Shown: piece by piece, positions 7,906 to 16,070 of the stretch
Position numbering within the stretch: the first letter of the stretch is position 1
Layout: every line of letters begins with the position of its first letter
Assembly (NCBI GenBank): GCA_963717455.1
Contig: OY970336.1
Span: forward strand, 620,001-684,000
Direction: 5' to 3'
DNA length: 64,000 nucleotides
Source of the DNA: Bog-473 sp963717455
GTDB taxonomy: Bacteria > Actinomycetota > Acidimicrobiia > Acidimicrobiales > RAAP-2
Made by a program: the position numbers and the translations under genes
The notes under the pieces: generated by a model
What the model saw: the letters and a program-made list of their open reading frames with translations, nothing else
Database searches by the model: none
What the model was told of the DNA's origin: nothing

Positions 7906-8793
7906 GTGGCGCTAGTGAGCGCTCGAGATGCAGATCCATTCGCCCAGGCCCAGATGGCGGCGGCTGCGTACCTGGCCCGCTACGGCGGCCGAACCCTCGA
8001 GACCTATCGCTATGACCTGCGCACCTTCTTTCAATGGTGCACCGATGTCGGTCTCGACGTCCTCGAGGCCAAGCCGGCCCACATCGAGCTGTGGCGCAGC
8101 GCGATGGAGGAGCGCGGCCTGGCTGCTTCGACCATCGATCGCCGGTTGTCAACCATCTGCGGCTTCTATCGCTTCGCACACATCGACGGCCGGATCCCAT
8201 CGAACCCAGCCCAGTACGCCCGCCGGCCCAAGGTCTACCCGAGCGAAGGGCGTGGGCTCGACCGAGGGGAGCTCGCTCGGTTCCTCTTCACCGCCGAACG
8301 CTACGACCCCGACCATGCTGCCCTGGCCGCACTACTCGGCCTCAACGGACTGCGGGTGAGCGAGGCCTGTGCGACCGACGCCGAGGATCTCGGCTTCGAC
8401 CGGGGCCATCGGACGCTTTGGATTATTGGGAAGGGCAACAAGCCGGCCGTGATACCTCTGGTCCCCCGGGTGGCCCGGACCATCGACCTCGCCCTGGGCG
8501 AGCGATGTGAGGGACCGATCCTGCATCGCCACGACGGCCAACGACTCGACAGGCGCACGGCACACCGCTGGGTTCGCTCCGTCGGCAAGCGGGCTGGCCT
8601 CGGCATCGTCCACCCCCCCATGCTGCGCGCCGCCTTCATCATGGCCGCCCTCGATGCGGGGGTGCCGCTGCGTGACGTCCAGATCGCCGCCCGCCACGCC
8701 GATCCGAGGACGACCACCATCTATGACCGCCGGCGCGAGAATTTCGACCGCCATGCCGCCTATGTCGTGGTGGCCTTCGTGGCGGGCGGTTAG
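7906..8793 (+). CDS. Tyrosine recombinase (XerD-like) with a substituted catalytic His
   Basis: This 295-residue site-specific recombinase has an N-terminal SAM-like core-binding domain (ARYGGRTLETYRYDLRTFFQW) and a C-terminal catalytic domain. Arg I is in LNGLRVSEA, the beta-hairpin Lys in GKGNKPAVIPL, the third-motif His in ARHADPRTT and the Tyr nucleophile in TIYDR. In the HxxR box the sequence is HPPMLR, so the expected His before MLR is Pro, which should impair catalysis. The only good ribosome binding site points at ATG 7886, which reads MSTPMPPWR and stops. One added C in the C5 run at 7901-7905 would join it to this frame, so the true start may be 7886. Convergent with the next gene with a 4-base overlap. 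Confidence 0.8.
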   Translation: MALVSARDADPFAQAQMAAAAYLARYGGRTLETYRYDLRTFFQWCTDVGLDVLEAKPAHIELWRSAMEERGLAASTIDRRLSTICGFYRFAHIDGRIPSNPAQYARRPKVYPSEGRGLDRGELARFLFTAERYDPDHAALAALLGLNGLRVSEACATDAEDLGFDRGHRTLWIIGKGNKPAVIPLVPRVARTIDLALGERCEGPILHRHDGQRLDRRTAHRWVRSVGKRAGLGIVHPPMLRAAFIMAALDAGVPLRDVQIAARHADPRTTTIYDRRRENFDRHAAYVVVAFVAGG

Positions 8794-9293
8794 GAGTCCA
8801 CCAGGTCGATGCCCCGCCGCTCGGCCAGTGCCGATGCGATGTCCTCAGGTGTTCGTCCGGTCCGCTCGGCCGCCACCCGGCCGTAGAGCACCAGGGCGTA
8901 GAAGGCGTACTCCCACATGTTGTCAATACCCCACCCGTACGCCTCGTCGAGGAGATCGGGGTAGACGCCCGCCCTGATCATGGCCGCGGCCATGAGTGCG
9001 TAGTGGCTGTTGTGCTGCTGGGACTTGCCGCGGAAGTGGTACTCGGGCAGATAGCGATCGCGCATCCCCTCGTACTGAATCGGCTCGGCCGGCGACGCCC
9101 CGGACTCCTCGATGGCCTCTGCGGCCAGCTCGAGCAGGACCTCAGCTGGGAACGTGTTATTGCGAGGATGCAGGGATTCCAACTGCTCCATGATCGTGTC
9201 GGAGTGCTGGCCTGCCATCAGGCCCAGCAGTCCGAGGCGGGCGGCGCTGGCGTAGTCCTCGTCGGCAGGGCCAGCCTTGCGGGCCATGGTCAT
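8790..9293 (-). CDS. Conserved-looking hypothetical protein, 167 residues
   Basis: This is a soluble, mostly helical protein with balanced codon use and no signal or membrane segment. Recognisable stretches are ARLGLLGLMAGQHSDTIMEQ, FRGKSQQHNSHYALMAAAMI and GWGIDNMWEYAFYALVLYG, rich in aromatic and His residues. No catalytic motif is evident. It reads convergently against the recombinase and overlaps its stop by four bases (8790-8793). This tail-to-tail packing suggests the two travelled together. Family not recognised. Confidence 0.55.
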   Translation of the reverse strand: MTMARKAGPADEDYASAARLGLLGLMAGQHSDTIMEQLESLHPRNNTFPAEVLLELAAEAIEESGASPAEPIQYEGMRDRYLPEYHFRGKSQQHNSHYALMAAAMIRAGVYPDLLDEAYGWGIDNMWEYAFYALVLYGRVAAERTGRTPEDIASALAERRGIDLVDS

Positions 9294-9465
9294 AACGCTA
9301 TCGACGCGTAGGGCTGCCGGGCATCCTCATGCCGGCGGTAAGGGCAGGTACTACTGGTCCGCTCCATTGCGGAGCTGGGGACATTTGGCCCGGGATCCGC
9401 TCGGCGCTGGCATTAGGCGCTACCGGGTCTGGCCACTCTCTAGCCTGTCCTGCGAGGATCCAGCA

Positions 9466-10260
9466 ATGCCAGATCGACCCGCCCGCCCAAGTGGAATCGT
9501 CCCGCTGAACGACATCACCTCTGAAGAATGGGCCTCAATCCATGGGTGTGAGGACGATCCGAGTCGAATCCTGGAACGCACGCGAATCATGCTGGAACTT
9601 GCGCAGCGAGGTTTGGCGGATCTCATGGGCCACAACCAATCAAGCCACCTCGGCGGCATCTGTGATGTGGCTTCCTATGGTCGGTCTGTCAGCCTGGCCG
9701 CCCAGCATTGTCGCACCCGAGCACGTGAGGCATTTGACGAGTGGTATGCGCCGTGGGAAGCCGAAATGAAGGAGGACGAATTGTTCCAGTACTTCAACCG
9801 GCTGCGTAACCAAGTCCTCAAGGAGGGACCGCCGAAGGCGGTTGGATACCGAGCTTCCCCCAACCCCAGGGCCATCATGGCTATGACGAAGATAATTGAA
9901 GAAGCCCAATCGCCCGAGATGCGGGAGTTTCAGCCTGGGGTGGCGACCACCACGACCTTTTACGAAGATCCACCCGGTGCGATGTGTGAGAAACCGCTGC
10001 CCGACGGACGGAAGTTGACAGAGTGGATACCGTTATCCGCTGATCTGTTCTCGGACTGGCGGTGGTTCACGTATCTGCCCGAACCACCCAAATGGCATGG
10101 TGAGGAGGCGATCACCGACATTACATTGCAGGGCCTCGGCACTATCTATGTGACCAGGCTGGGCGAGTTTGTCGTCCAGCTCTGTCGTACTCGCCTCCAG
10201 CACGACGGTATCCACCAGAGCCGTTATCCGATGTCTGGTCCCAGGGTGGAGGTGCACTGA
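9466..10260 (+). CDS. Hypothetical protein whose 3' end runs into an antisense cupin gene
   Basis: ATG 9466 opens a 264-residue frame, MPDRPARPSGIVPL. The frame is open from 9277 but the upstream part is unlike protein. The body is soluble and polar with segments such as LMGHNQSSHLGGICDVASYG and LFQYFNRLRNQVLKEG. It has no known motif or signal. The last about 35 codons, from roughly 10160, are the antisense of a cupin coding sequence, so the natural C terminus was probably lost when two pieces of DNA were joined there and the present tail is accidental. Confidence 0.45.
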   Translation: MPDRPARPSGIVPLNDITSEEWASIHGCEDDPSRILERTRIMLELAQRGLADLMGHNQSSHLGGICDVASYGRSVSLAAQHCRTRAREAFDEWYAPWEAEMKEDELFQYFNRLRNQVLKEGPPKAVGYRASPNPRAIMAMTKIIEEAQSPEMREFQPGVATTTTFYEDPPGAMCEKPLPDGRKLTEWIPLSADLFSDWRWFTYLPEPPKWHGEEAITDITLQGLGTIYVTRLGEFVVQLCRTRLQHDGIHQSRYPMSGPRVEVH

Positions 10261-10506
10261 TTTCCCTGGGAGTAGCTCGAATGACTCGAGGCCGTCATCC
10301 CCCTCACCCACTTCGAACAACAGGCGTCCAGACTGCACGGAAATCGTCTCCTCTTTGCGTTCGTGATATTGCAATGAGAGCGCATGTCCCTCGTTCACAT
10401 GGAGCGATTTTCCGCAATACTTCCCATCGACCAATGCGAAGTGGACTTCGTGGCCCCAAGGCTTCTCGACTCGATGAACACTCTGCACCCAATCCGACTT
10501 CGCCAT
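10033..10506 (-). CDS. Cupin, mannose-6-phosphate isomerase type, with replaced C terminus
   Basis: The first about 110 residues are a clear single-domain cupin of the mannose-6-phosphate isomerase or mannose-1-phosphate guanylyltransferase C-terminal type. It shows VEKPWGHEVHF, LSLQYHERKEETISVQSGR with His and Glu metal ligands, and LLPGKSVHLHPGTRHRI with the second His set. The normal family ending after EASTTELDD is missing. From about 10165 leftwards the frame reads the antisense of the neighbouring gene. The barrel is nearly complete, so partial function is possible, but the gene is best regarded as 3'-truncated. Members isomerise or bind sugars or sugar nucleotides; the substrate here is unknown. 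Confidence 0.65.
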   Translation of the reverse strand: MAKSDWVQSVHRVEKPWGHEVHFALVDGKYCGKSLHVNEGHALSLQYHERKEETISVQSGRLLFEVGEGDDGLESFELLPGKSVHLHPGTRHRITALVDTVVLEASTTELDDKLAQPGHIDSAEALQCNVGDRLLTMPFGWFGQIREPPPVREQISG

Positions 10507-10730
10507 GTCGGAAATCGTACTGATCCGTCACTGGGAGTGCCCCGCCGTCCCGGCGTTCGGTGGCACCTTGGACAGCGTGCGCGAGGCGCTTCTTCCTTTC
10601 CAGAGCCGTCGATGGAACGGTGTCCACGGGCCGCCAGGAATGATCGACGGCTACGCGGTATTAGCGAACACCAACAGTCCGGTGAAATGATTCGTTGGTG
10701 AACGACGATCTACGTGGAAGGAAGCGACCG

Positions 10731-10895
10731 ATGGGCAATCCCGCAATCGTCGTGCCATTTGCCCTAATCATGGTTGCTGTCATCGTAGGCGTCGACCTCC
10801 TGTTCTTCAGAGGCAAGACCTGGTTTTGGGAGCGACTCGCAGCCAATGTAGGCATCGTCCTTGTATTCGGCGCGTTCTACTTCAGATTTCAGTGA
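10731..10895 (+). CDS. Small two-span membrane protein, 54 residues
   Basis: The ATG at 10731 follows GGAAGGAAG and reads MGNPAIVVPFALIMVAVIVG, a first membrane span, then a short loop RGKTWFWERL and a second span (NVGIVLVFGAFYF), ending in FQ. The frame extends upstream to 10695 but the ribosome binding site favours 10731. It is the size and shape of small actinobacterial envelope proteins. No family was recognised and no neighbour suggests a function. Confidence 0.5.
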   Translation: MGNPAIVVPFALIMVAVIVGVDLLFFRGKTWFWERLAANVGIVLVFGAFYFRFQ

Positions 10896-11051
10896 GGGTA
10901 AGGGAAGGATGTGAACCCTCCCGGTGTGCGGGGGCACTGCATGGGCTGGTCCCGGAAGACCAAGCAGCATTTCGCCGCGCTCCCGAAGACCGACCGCCTG
11001 CGGCGCGGCGCCGAGGGCACTGCCTTGCGCCGCAAGGGACTGCCCGCTATC

Positions 11052-11414
11052 ATGCGAGGCATGGGAGTGAGCGGTGGCCGGCGTACCCAGTTGCTGCGGG
11101 GGGTCCTGGACCTGTGTCTCCTGGCCGTTATGGGCGACGATCCCGCCTACGGCTACGAGATGACAAAGCGTCTCGGCGAGCGCGGCTTGTCGATCGTGGG
11201 CGAAGGGTCCATCTATCCGCTGCTCGGCCGCCTCGAGCGCGACGGACTCGTGAACACCCAGCGGGCCTCGAGTAACGGCGGACCGCCCCGAAAGTACTAT
11301 CGGCTGTCCCGCCAGGGCCGGCAGGCTCTCGAGACAGGCACACGGGAGTGGCGGGTGACTCGTGACGCCGTCGACGCCGTTCTCGGCCTCGCAGCAGCGG
11401 AGGTGCAGACATGA
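11052..11414 (+). CDS. PadR family transcriptional regulator
   Basis: This is a protein of about 120 residues with the PadR winged-helix: LLRGVLDLCLLAVMGDDPAYGYEMTKRL (first helices), GEGSIYPLLGRLERDGLV (recognition helix), then the wing SSNGGPPRKYYRLSRQGRQAL. PadR proteins repress small operons, often transporters or stress genes, in response to a ligand. ATG 11052 or 11061 both fit; the frame upstream to 10911 is unlike protein. The stop overlaps the next start as ATGA (11411-11414), so the two genes are translationally coupled. PadR next to a HAAS/DUF1700-type membrane protein is a common pair in which the regulator controls its partner. Confidence 0.85.
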   Translation: MRGMGVSGGRRTQLLRGVLDLCLLAVMGDDPAYGYEMTKRLGERGLSIVGEGSIYPLLGRLERDGLVNTQRASSNGGPPRKYYRLSRQGRQALETGTREWRVTRDAVDAVLGLAAAEVQT

Positions 11415-12001
11415 GCAGTTTCGTCGACGAGTGCCGGAAGGAATGGAGCCGCCTCGGGGTACCTGCGTCCGAGGCCAACGAGATGGCCGCTGACCTGGAA
11501 GCGGATCTCGCCGAGGCGAAGGCTGAAGGCGCCTCACCCGAAGAGGTGTTGGGCAACGGCTACTTCGACCCCAGGTCCTTCGCCGCCTCCTGGGCGGCAT
11601 CCCGTGGGTTCGTCCCCCCGACCCGGCCCGCGCGCGGCACGGTCCAGGTGCGTACCCTCGCCCTCGCGCTGGGTGCGCTGGTCGCCGCCGCATTCGTGGC
11701 GTTGGGTCTGGCTCTCCTGTTCGGAACTCCTGTGGTCAGCCGGAGTGTGAGCGCCGCCGCCCCCTTCGGGAAGCACCTAGGCCGTCCGCCGCTCCCGTCA
11801 ATTTTCGTGACCCCGTCTGGTGGACACCTCGTCGTCTTCGGGCAGGTGGTGCCGCCGAGCCTCCACCCGGCGGGTTTGGTCCTCCTGCTCGTCGGGCTCG
11901 CCGGGCTGGGCGCGGTCCTCTGGATTTGGCGCCCGTGGTCGCACCGACCGGGCAGGCCTTTCGGGTTCGACCAGAACGTCGGGATGCCCAACTTCCTCTA
12001 A
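11411..12001 (+). CDS. HAAS/DUF1700-type membrane protein
   Basis: This 196-residue protein starts at the ATGA overlap with the PadR gene. Residues 1-60 form a helical HAAS-like head (FVDECRKEWSRLGVPASEAN, then DLEADLAEAKAEGASPEEVLG) typical of proteins coded beside PadR regulators. A first hydrophobic segment (LALALGALVAAAFVALGLAL) and a second near the C terminus (PAGLVLLLVGLAGLGAVLWI) anchor it in the membrane, with a polar outer loop between. The family role is not well defined; operon position suggests a PadR-controlled envelope function. The C terminus is short and basic. Confidence 0.7.
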   Translation: MSSFVDECRKEWSRLGVPASEANEMAADLEADLAEAKAEGASPEEVLGNGYFDPRSFAASWAASRGFVPPTRPARGTVQVRTLALALGALVAAAFVALGLALLFGTPVVSRSVSAAAPFGKHLGRPPLPSIFVTPSGGHLVVFGQVVPPSLHPAGLVLLLVGLAGLGAVLWIWRPWSHRPGRPFGFDQNVGMPNFL

Positions 12002-12122
12002 GGATGAAAACCAACGACGGCACGTGAACCCGGGCAGATATACGCCCTTGATCAGGGTGAAGGGGGACACCCTGTACGCATCCAAGAGTCAATATCATTC
12101 CTGAACCTGGATCGGGGGGACG

Positions 12123-13425
12123 ATGACGGATCTGACGCAACAGCCCGGCCCGGCGGTCACGCCGTTCCGCACCTCACCGTCGAAGAACGCGTCAAGCTCG
12201 GCAAGGAGGCCCGCGCTCGGGCACCCCGATCGTCCCAGGCGGAGTTCAGCCCTGCGGCGAACCGTCCAGACCCGGTCGGCCTCCTCGAACGACAGGCCAC
12301 CACCCGGGTGTCCGAACTGGTTCCGATCCGCTACGGGCGGATGCTGGTCTCGCCATTCACCTTCTTCCGTGGGGCCGCGCTCATCATGGCCTCCGACCTG
12401 GCAACCACCCCCCCGGTCGGGCCTCAATGCCCAGGTCTGCGGCGATGCCCACCTGTCCAACTTCGGACTGTTCGCCTCGCCGGAGCCCAAGATGATGTTC
12501 GACGTCAACGACTTCGACGAGACGCTGCCTGGGCCGTGGGAGTGGGATCTCAAGCGGCTCGCCGCCAGCGTGGTGATCGCCGCCCGGGACCCGCGAGTTC
12601 ACGGCAAGGGAAACGTGGACCGCCGTCCTCGAAGTGGGAGCCAAGATCCTCACCAAGGCGCGCACCCGGGACAGCCTCCAGGCCCTGAGCAAACTCACCA
12701 CCGTCGTCGACGGCCAGCTCCGGATCGTGAGTGATCCTCCGCTCATCGTGTCCACGGAGGAGCTGTTCTCCCAGGAGATGAGCGACGCGATTCGCGAGTC
12801 GTTCCACCAGCTCGTGCGCGGCTATCGACGAAGCCTCCAGTCCGACCGACGCCACCTGCTCGAAGAGTTCCAGTTCGTCCAGATCGCGCGCAAGGTGGTG
12901 GGGGTGGGGAGCGTGGGCACCCGGGCCTGGATCCTGCTCATGGTGGGCCTGGGTAACGACGACCCGCTGTTCCTCCAAGCCAAAGAAGCGGAGGCGTCCG
13001 TTCTTGAGGAGTTTGTCGGCAAGAGCGGTTTCGCCAACCATGGGGCGCGGGTGGTGGCCGGTCAGCATCTGATGCAAGCCGCCAGCGACATCTTCCTCGG
13101 CTACCAACCGGTCGAAGGTCCTGACGGCGTGACCCGGGACTTCTACATCCGCCAACTTCGAGACTGGAAGGCGAGCTTCGAGCTCGAAGGGGCGATTCCA
13201 CAGGGCCTCACCAAGTACGTCGGGATGTGCGCCCAGGCCCTGGCTCGGGCACACGCCCGCTCAGGTGACCGCGTCGCAATCGCCAGCTATCTCGGGGACG
13301 GACCGACATTCGATCGCGCTCTTGTGGAGTTTGCCGACACCTATGCCGACCAGAACGAACGTGGTTACGAGGCGCTCCGGCAGGGGGCGGCGGCGGGGCG
13401 GATCACGGTCGAGTCGGGTCTGTAA
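12123..13425 (+). CDS. DUF2252 family protein, frame-broken three times
   Basis: Reading across three frames gives one continuous DUF2252 protein of about 430 residues. It includes RVKLGKEARARAP and RYGRMLVSPFTFFRGAA (second frame from about 12165), VCGDAHLSNFGLFASPEP and FDVNDFDETLPGPWEWDLKR (first frame from about 12412), then REFTARETWTAVLEVGAKIL onwards (third frame from about 12590) to the stop. VCGDAHLSNFG and FDVNDFDE resemble the catalytic HxDxxxxN and DFD features of kinase-like folds, and DUF2252 is often compared to aminoglycoside-phosphotransferase-like proteins. Function unknown. The start at ATG 12123 follows CGGGGGAC. The frame breaks could be sequence errors or true decay on the island. 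Confidence 0.7.
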
Positions 13426-13807
13426 GTTCGTCGTCGCACCACGTCACGAGAACGCCTGAGCTGACTGCGGCGTATCCCCATGGTGCCGTACGGGGCGACC
13501 TCAAAATCGGGCAACCTCGCTGCTCACGAACTCCAAGATCCGCATGGCAAATGCGATTTCTTCCGCCCGCCGAGGCGGCGGCGGAGCCGCCGGCCGAGAG
13601 CGGGGCGGCCTGGAACTGATGGGAAAGTGGGTTCTGTCCGGTCTCTCCACACCATTCCGGAGCACATCCAGTATCTAGGTTTCGGGCAGCGCTACGTCGA
13701 TCGCTGTTGCACCTTGCGGGTGCGTGCCCTGTAACACAGCACCCGCAAGGTGCATCTCAGCTTTAGGGTGGCCATGGGAGCCATCCGGCCCGACACGTTC
13801 CCGGAGA
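13426..13807. other. Convergent intergenic region with a perfect hairpin
   Basis: This 380-bp stretch separates the ends of the DUF2252 gene (plus) and the YoeB gene (minus). An open frame from 13480 is arginine- and proline-rich and not convincing. The only clear structure is the perfect inverted repeat at 13709-13753, listed separately. Confidence 0.5.
13709..13753. repeat. Perfect 15-bp inverted repeat, possible bidirectional terminator
   Basis: GCACCTTGCGGGTGC at 13709-13723 is followed, after a 15-base loop, by its exact reverse complement at 13739-13753. Lying between two convergent genes, it could end transcription from both sides. No T run follows on either strand, so a protein-binding or recombination site is an alternative. 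Confidence 0.55.
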
Positions 13808-14068
13808 TCAAGACTCGTAGTGGTACCGGGCCTGCAACACGACGATGTCGTCGCCTTCGACCATGTAGACCAAGCGGTGCTCTCCGTCGATTCGTCTCGA
13901 CCAGCTGCCCTGGAGGACATGGCGCAGCGGCTCGGGCTTTCCGATGCCGGCGAAGGGCTCCCGCAACGTGTCTTCGATGAGCCGGTTGATCCGCTTCACC
14001 ATCTTCTTGTCGACCGATTGCCAGTGGAGATAGTCGGACCAACCGTGTGGCGTGAAGACCAGCCTCAC
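13808..14068 (-). CDS. yoeB: YoeB-type mRNA interferase toxin
   Basis: This 86-residue protein has the length and sequence of Txe/YoeB toxins: MRLVFTPHGWSDYLHW at the start, then RINRLIEDTLREPFAGIGKPEPL, WSRRIDGEHRLVYMV and the C-terminal ARYHYES. Residues Glu46, Arg65 and His83, the catalytic set known for E. coli YoeB, fall at exactly these numbers here. The toxin cleaves mRNA on the ribosome and is held inactive by its antitoxin. Its start overlaps the antitoxin stop by four bases (14065-14068). A toxin-antitoxin pair on an island with a dead integrase may help keep the island in place. Confidence 0.92.
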   Translation of the reverse strand: MRLVFTPHGWSDYLHWQSVDKKMVKRINRLIEDTLREPFAGIGKPEPLRHVLQGSWSRRIDGEHRLVYMVEGDDIVVLQARYHYES

Positions 14069-14310
14069 TCCGAGAGTTCGTGGGCCTTGAGCTCACCGCT
14101 TCGAGCCTGCTCGAGGCTTTCGAGCAGACGCCTGGCGTTCGCCGGCGACCGAAGCAGGTAGGCGGTCTCCTCCAGGGCCTCGTAGTCCGCCCGCGACATC
14201 AGCACGGCATCCCCACGCTTGGAGGTGATCTCGATCGGCCGGCGGTCGTTGTTCACCTGCTCGATCAGGGGGAACAGGTTCTTCCTGGCCTCGCTTGCCG
14301 TCATCGCCAT
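14065..14310 (-). CDS. yefM: YefM/Phd-type antitoxin
   Basis: This is an 81-residue antitoxin. The N-terminal half (MAMTASEARKNLFPLIEQVN, then RPIEITSKRGDAVLMSRADY) is the Phd/YefM DNA-binding and dimerisation fold. The C-terminal helix (LRSPANARRLLESLEQARSG) is the toxin-wrapping segment, ending AHELSE. It lies upstream of yoeB in the same operon, as usual, so it should be made first and repress the operon with the toxin as co-repressor. The ribosome binding site AAGGAGC lies just before the ATG on the minus strand. A palindromic candidate operator sits about 20 bases upstream. Confidence 0.9.
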   Translation of the reverse strand: MAMTASEARKNLFPLIEQVNNDRRPIEITSKRGDAVLMSRADYEALEETAYLLRSPANARRLLESLEQARSGELKAHELSE

Positions 14311-14329
14311 CGGGACCGCTCCTTTCAGT

Positions 14330-14345
14330 CGTACAAGATATCGTA
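14330..14345. promoter_or_regulatory. Candidate operator of the yefM-yoeB operon
   Basis: GTACAAGATATCGTAC is a near-palindrome with GTAC at both ends, just upstream of yefM. YefM-type antitoxins are known to bind sites built on a TGTACA core, and this site contains GTACA on one strand. Position and symmetry support autoregulation. No footprint evidence exists. Confidence 0.5.
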
Positions 14346-14405
14346 CCAGTCTGAATAAGATCTAGAGTTCGGAAATCTGAAGGGGGAAATTTCACGAGAA
14401 AGGGC

Positions 14406-14921
14406 TTGACAACCTCAAGATACAGTCGCACCGACTGGTGGGAGTTGATCTGGGGGGAGCGGCACACCCCGGGAGCGCAGGTCTGGCGCATCGAGTTCGA
14501 GATCGGCGGGCCGCACTCAGCGACCTCGAGCTGCTTCGCCCCGACGCCGTGCTGGGCCGCTGCACCGTCGCTGTGGCGCTACTGCACGGCCGAGTGGCTC
14601 ACGTTGCGCTCGCCGACGGCGGACTCCAACCGTTCCCGCTGGCCGCTCGACGCTCGGTGGGAAGCCGTCCAGTCGGCGACGCTCGCCCACGGCGGGACCG
14701 AGCTGCGCTTCATCCGCCAGCGCAAGCGGGCCTCGTCGATCCGCCGGCTCATGCCCGTGCTCGTCGGCTACCTGGTCGCCTTCGCGCTCTGGGCCGGCAC
14801 GACCGACCTGCAGCGCACCCTCGAGGCACTCTCGGTCAGCGTGGGCAACGACGAGATCGTCCGCCGAATGACCTTCGCCGAGCGGGTCGAGCGACGCCGA
14901 GCGGAGGGGGGCTACCGGTGA
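14406..14921 (+). CDS. Replication-initiator-like protein fragment of the integrative element
   Basis: This segment precedes the excisionase and integrase. Convincing parts are VWRIEFEIG, then (shifted frame, about 14500-14560) RAALSDLELLRPDAVLG, then APSLWRYCTAEWLTLRSP, ATLAHGGTELRFIRQRKRAS and LVGYLVAFALWAGTTDLQRT in the main frame. I recognise this as the C-terminal part of the Rep-like proteins that sit upstream of xis-int in actinobacterial integrative elements; their start would lie further left but is missing. Two compensating frame changes occur near 14505 and 14560. It is either a truncated relic or a short form. Its stop overlaps the excisionase start (GTGA at 14918-14921). Confidence 0.5.
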   Translation: MTTSRYSRTDWWELIWGERHTPGAQVWRIEFEIGGPHSATSSCFAPTPCWAAAPSLWRYCTAEWLTLRSPTADSNRSRWPLDARWEAVQSATLAHGGTELRFIRQRKRASSIRRLMPVLVGYLVAFALWAGTTDLQRTLEALSVSVGNDEIVRRMTFAERVERRRAEGGYR

Positions 14922-15280
14922 GCGGCGAGCGGCGATTCGGTTCCGGGGCGGTTCCGCCCCGCGGCGGTCCCATCCGCTGTCCCGCCTGCGGGGAGCCGCG
15001 CCCGTCCAGTGCCCTCCTTACCCTGGAGGAGGTCGCGCTCCGGTTGGGCACGAGCCTGCGCCACGTGCGCCGGCTGGCCGACAAGCGGCGCATCCCGATC
15101 GTGAAGGTCGGTCGTTTCGTCCGTTTCGACGCGCACGAGCTCGAGCACTGGGTCGACGACCACCGCATTGCCGCGGTGGATCCGGCCACCGTGCTGCGGA
15201 CCGCTCGTCACCGACGGACGTCGATCGGCGGGTCCGTAGCGTCGTGCGCGAACCGGACGCCGGGTCGGAGGACGGCGTAG
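14918..15280 (+). CDS. Excisionase-type helix-turn-helix DNA-binding protein
   Basis: This 120-residue protein starts at GTG 14918, overlapping the previous stop. An N-terminal Cys pair (IRCPACGEPRP) is followed by a MerR-like excisionase domain: LLTLEEVALRLGTSLRHVRR (helix-turn-helix), then RRIPIVKVGRFVRF, a beta wing, and DAHELEHWVDDHRI, the last helix. Such proteins bend attachment-site DNA and direct the integrase towards excision. It is directly upstream of the integrase in the same orientation. The final 25 residues are arginine-rich and look incidental. The short Cys segment is unusual for a plain excisionase. Confidence 0.75.
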   Translation: MSGERRFGSGAVPPRGGPIRCPACGEPRPSSALLTLEEVALRLGTSLRHVRRLADKRRIPIVKVGRFVRFDAHELEHWVDDHRIAAVDPATVLRTARHRRTSIGGSVASCANRTPGRRTA

Positions 15281-16020
15281 TCGTGCCGTCGACGCGCCCG
15301 TTCGGGAGCGTGCGGTAGCGGGGGCGGCTCTACGAGGCCAGCTACTGGCACAACGGCCGCCGGCACACCGCTCCGACGAGCTTCACGACCAAGGGCGACG
15401 CCCGGGCCTTCCTGTCGGCCGTCGCGACCGACATCCGTCGGGGCGTGTGGATCGACCCGTGGGCAGGCCGCCTCCGGGTGTCCGAGCTCGCCGAGGAGTG
15501 GACCGCCTCCAACCCGAACAAGCGGGAGTCGACGAGGGTCCGGGAGGAACTGACGCTCCGTCTCCACGTGCTCCCGGTGCTCGGCGGGCACCGCATCGAG
15601 CGGGTCGGACCCCGGGACATCCAGCGGCTGGTCAACTCCTGGCGGGCCGACCACGCTCCCCGGACCGTCAAGCGCAACTACGAGGTCGTGCGGGCGATGT
15701 TCGGCTATGCCGTGCGCAACGACTGGCTGGCCCGGAACCCGTGCCGCAACGTGAACCTGCCACCGGTCGAGGGAACCCGCCGCTTCGACCTCACCCCCGA
15801 GGACGTCGCCGCCATCGCCGCCGAGGCGCCCGACGAGTACCGCCCGATGATCTGGATCGGAGCGGCGCTCGGCTTGCGCTGGTCCGAGGTGGCCGCCCTC
15901 CGGGTCGGTCGGCTCGATCTCGGCTCCGGACGGCTCTCGGTGGCCGAGGCGCTCGTCCGGGGGACCGGCGGCCGCAACGTCTTCGGCCCGCCCAAGTCGA
16001 AGGCGGGCACCCGGACCATG

Positions 16021-16070
16021 TTCATGCCCGAGGTCATCGTCGACGTTCATGCCCGAGGTCATCATCGACA
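16021..16070 (+). repeat. 25-bp tandem duplication inside the integrase gene
   Basis: Bases 16021-16045 and 16046-16070 are two adjacent copies of a 25-bp unit beginning TTCATGCCCGAGGTCATC, differing at two positions. Twenty-five is not a multiple of three, so the duplication shifts the integrase frame just before the catalytic HxxR half. Removing one copy restores a continuous integrase. Confidence 0.85.

Noticed and set aside
10505..10690. Open frame MSEIVLIRHWECPAVPA with a phosphoglycerate-mutase-like start
   Set aside because: RHWE is not the RHGE motif, the frame is only 61 codons, and it lies in the promoter region of the cupin gene.
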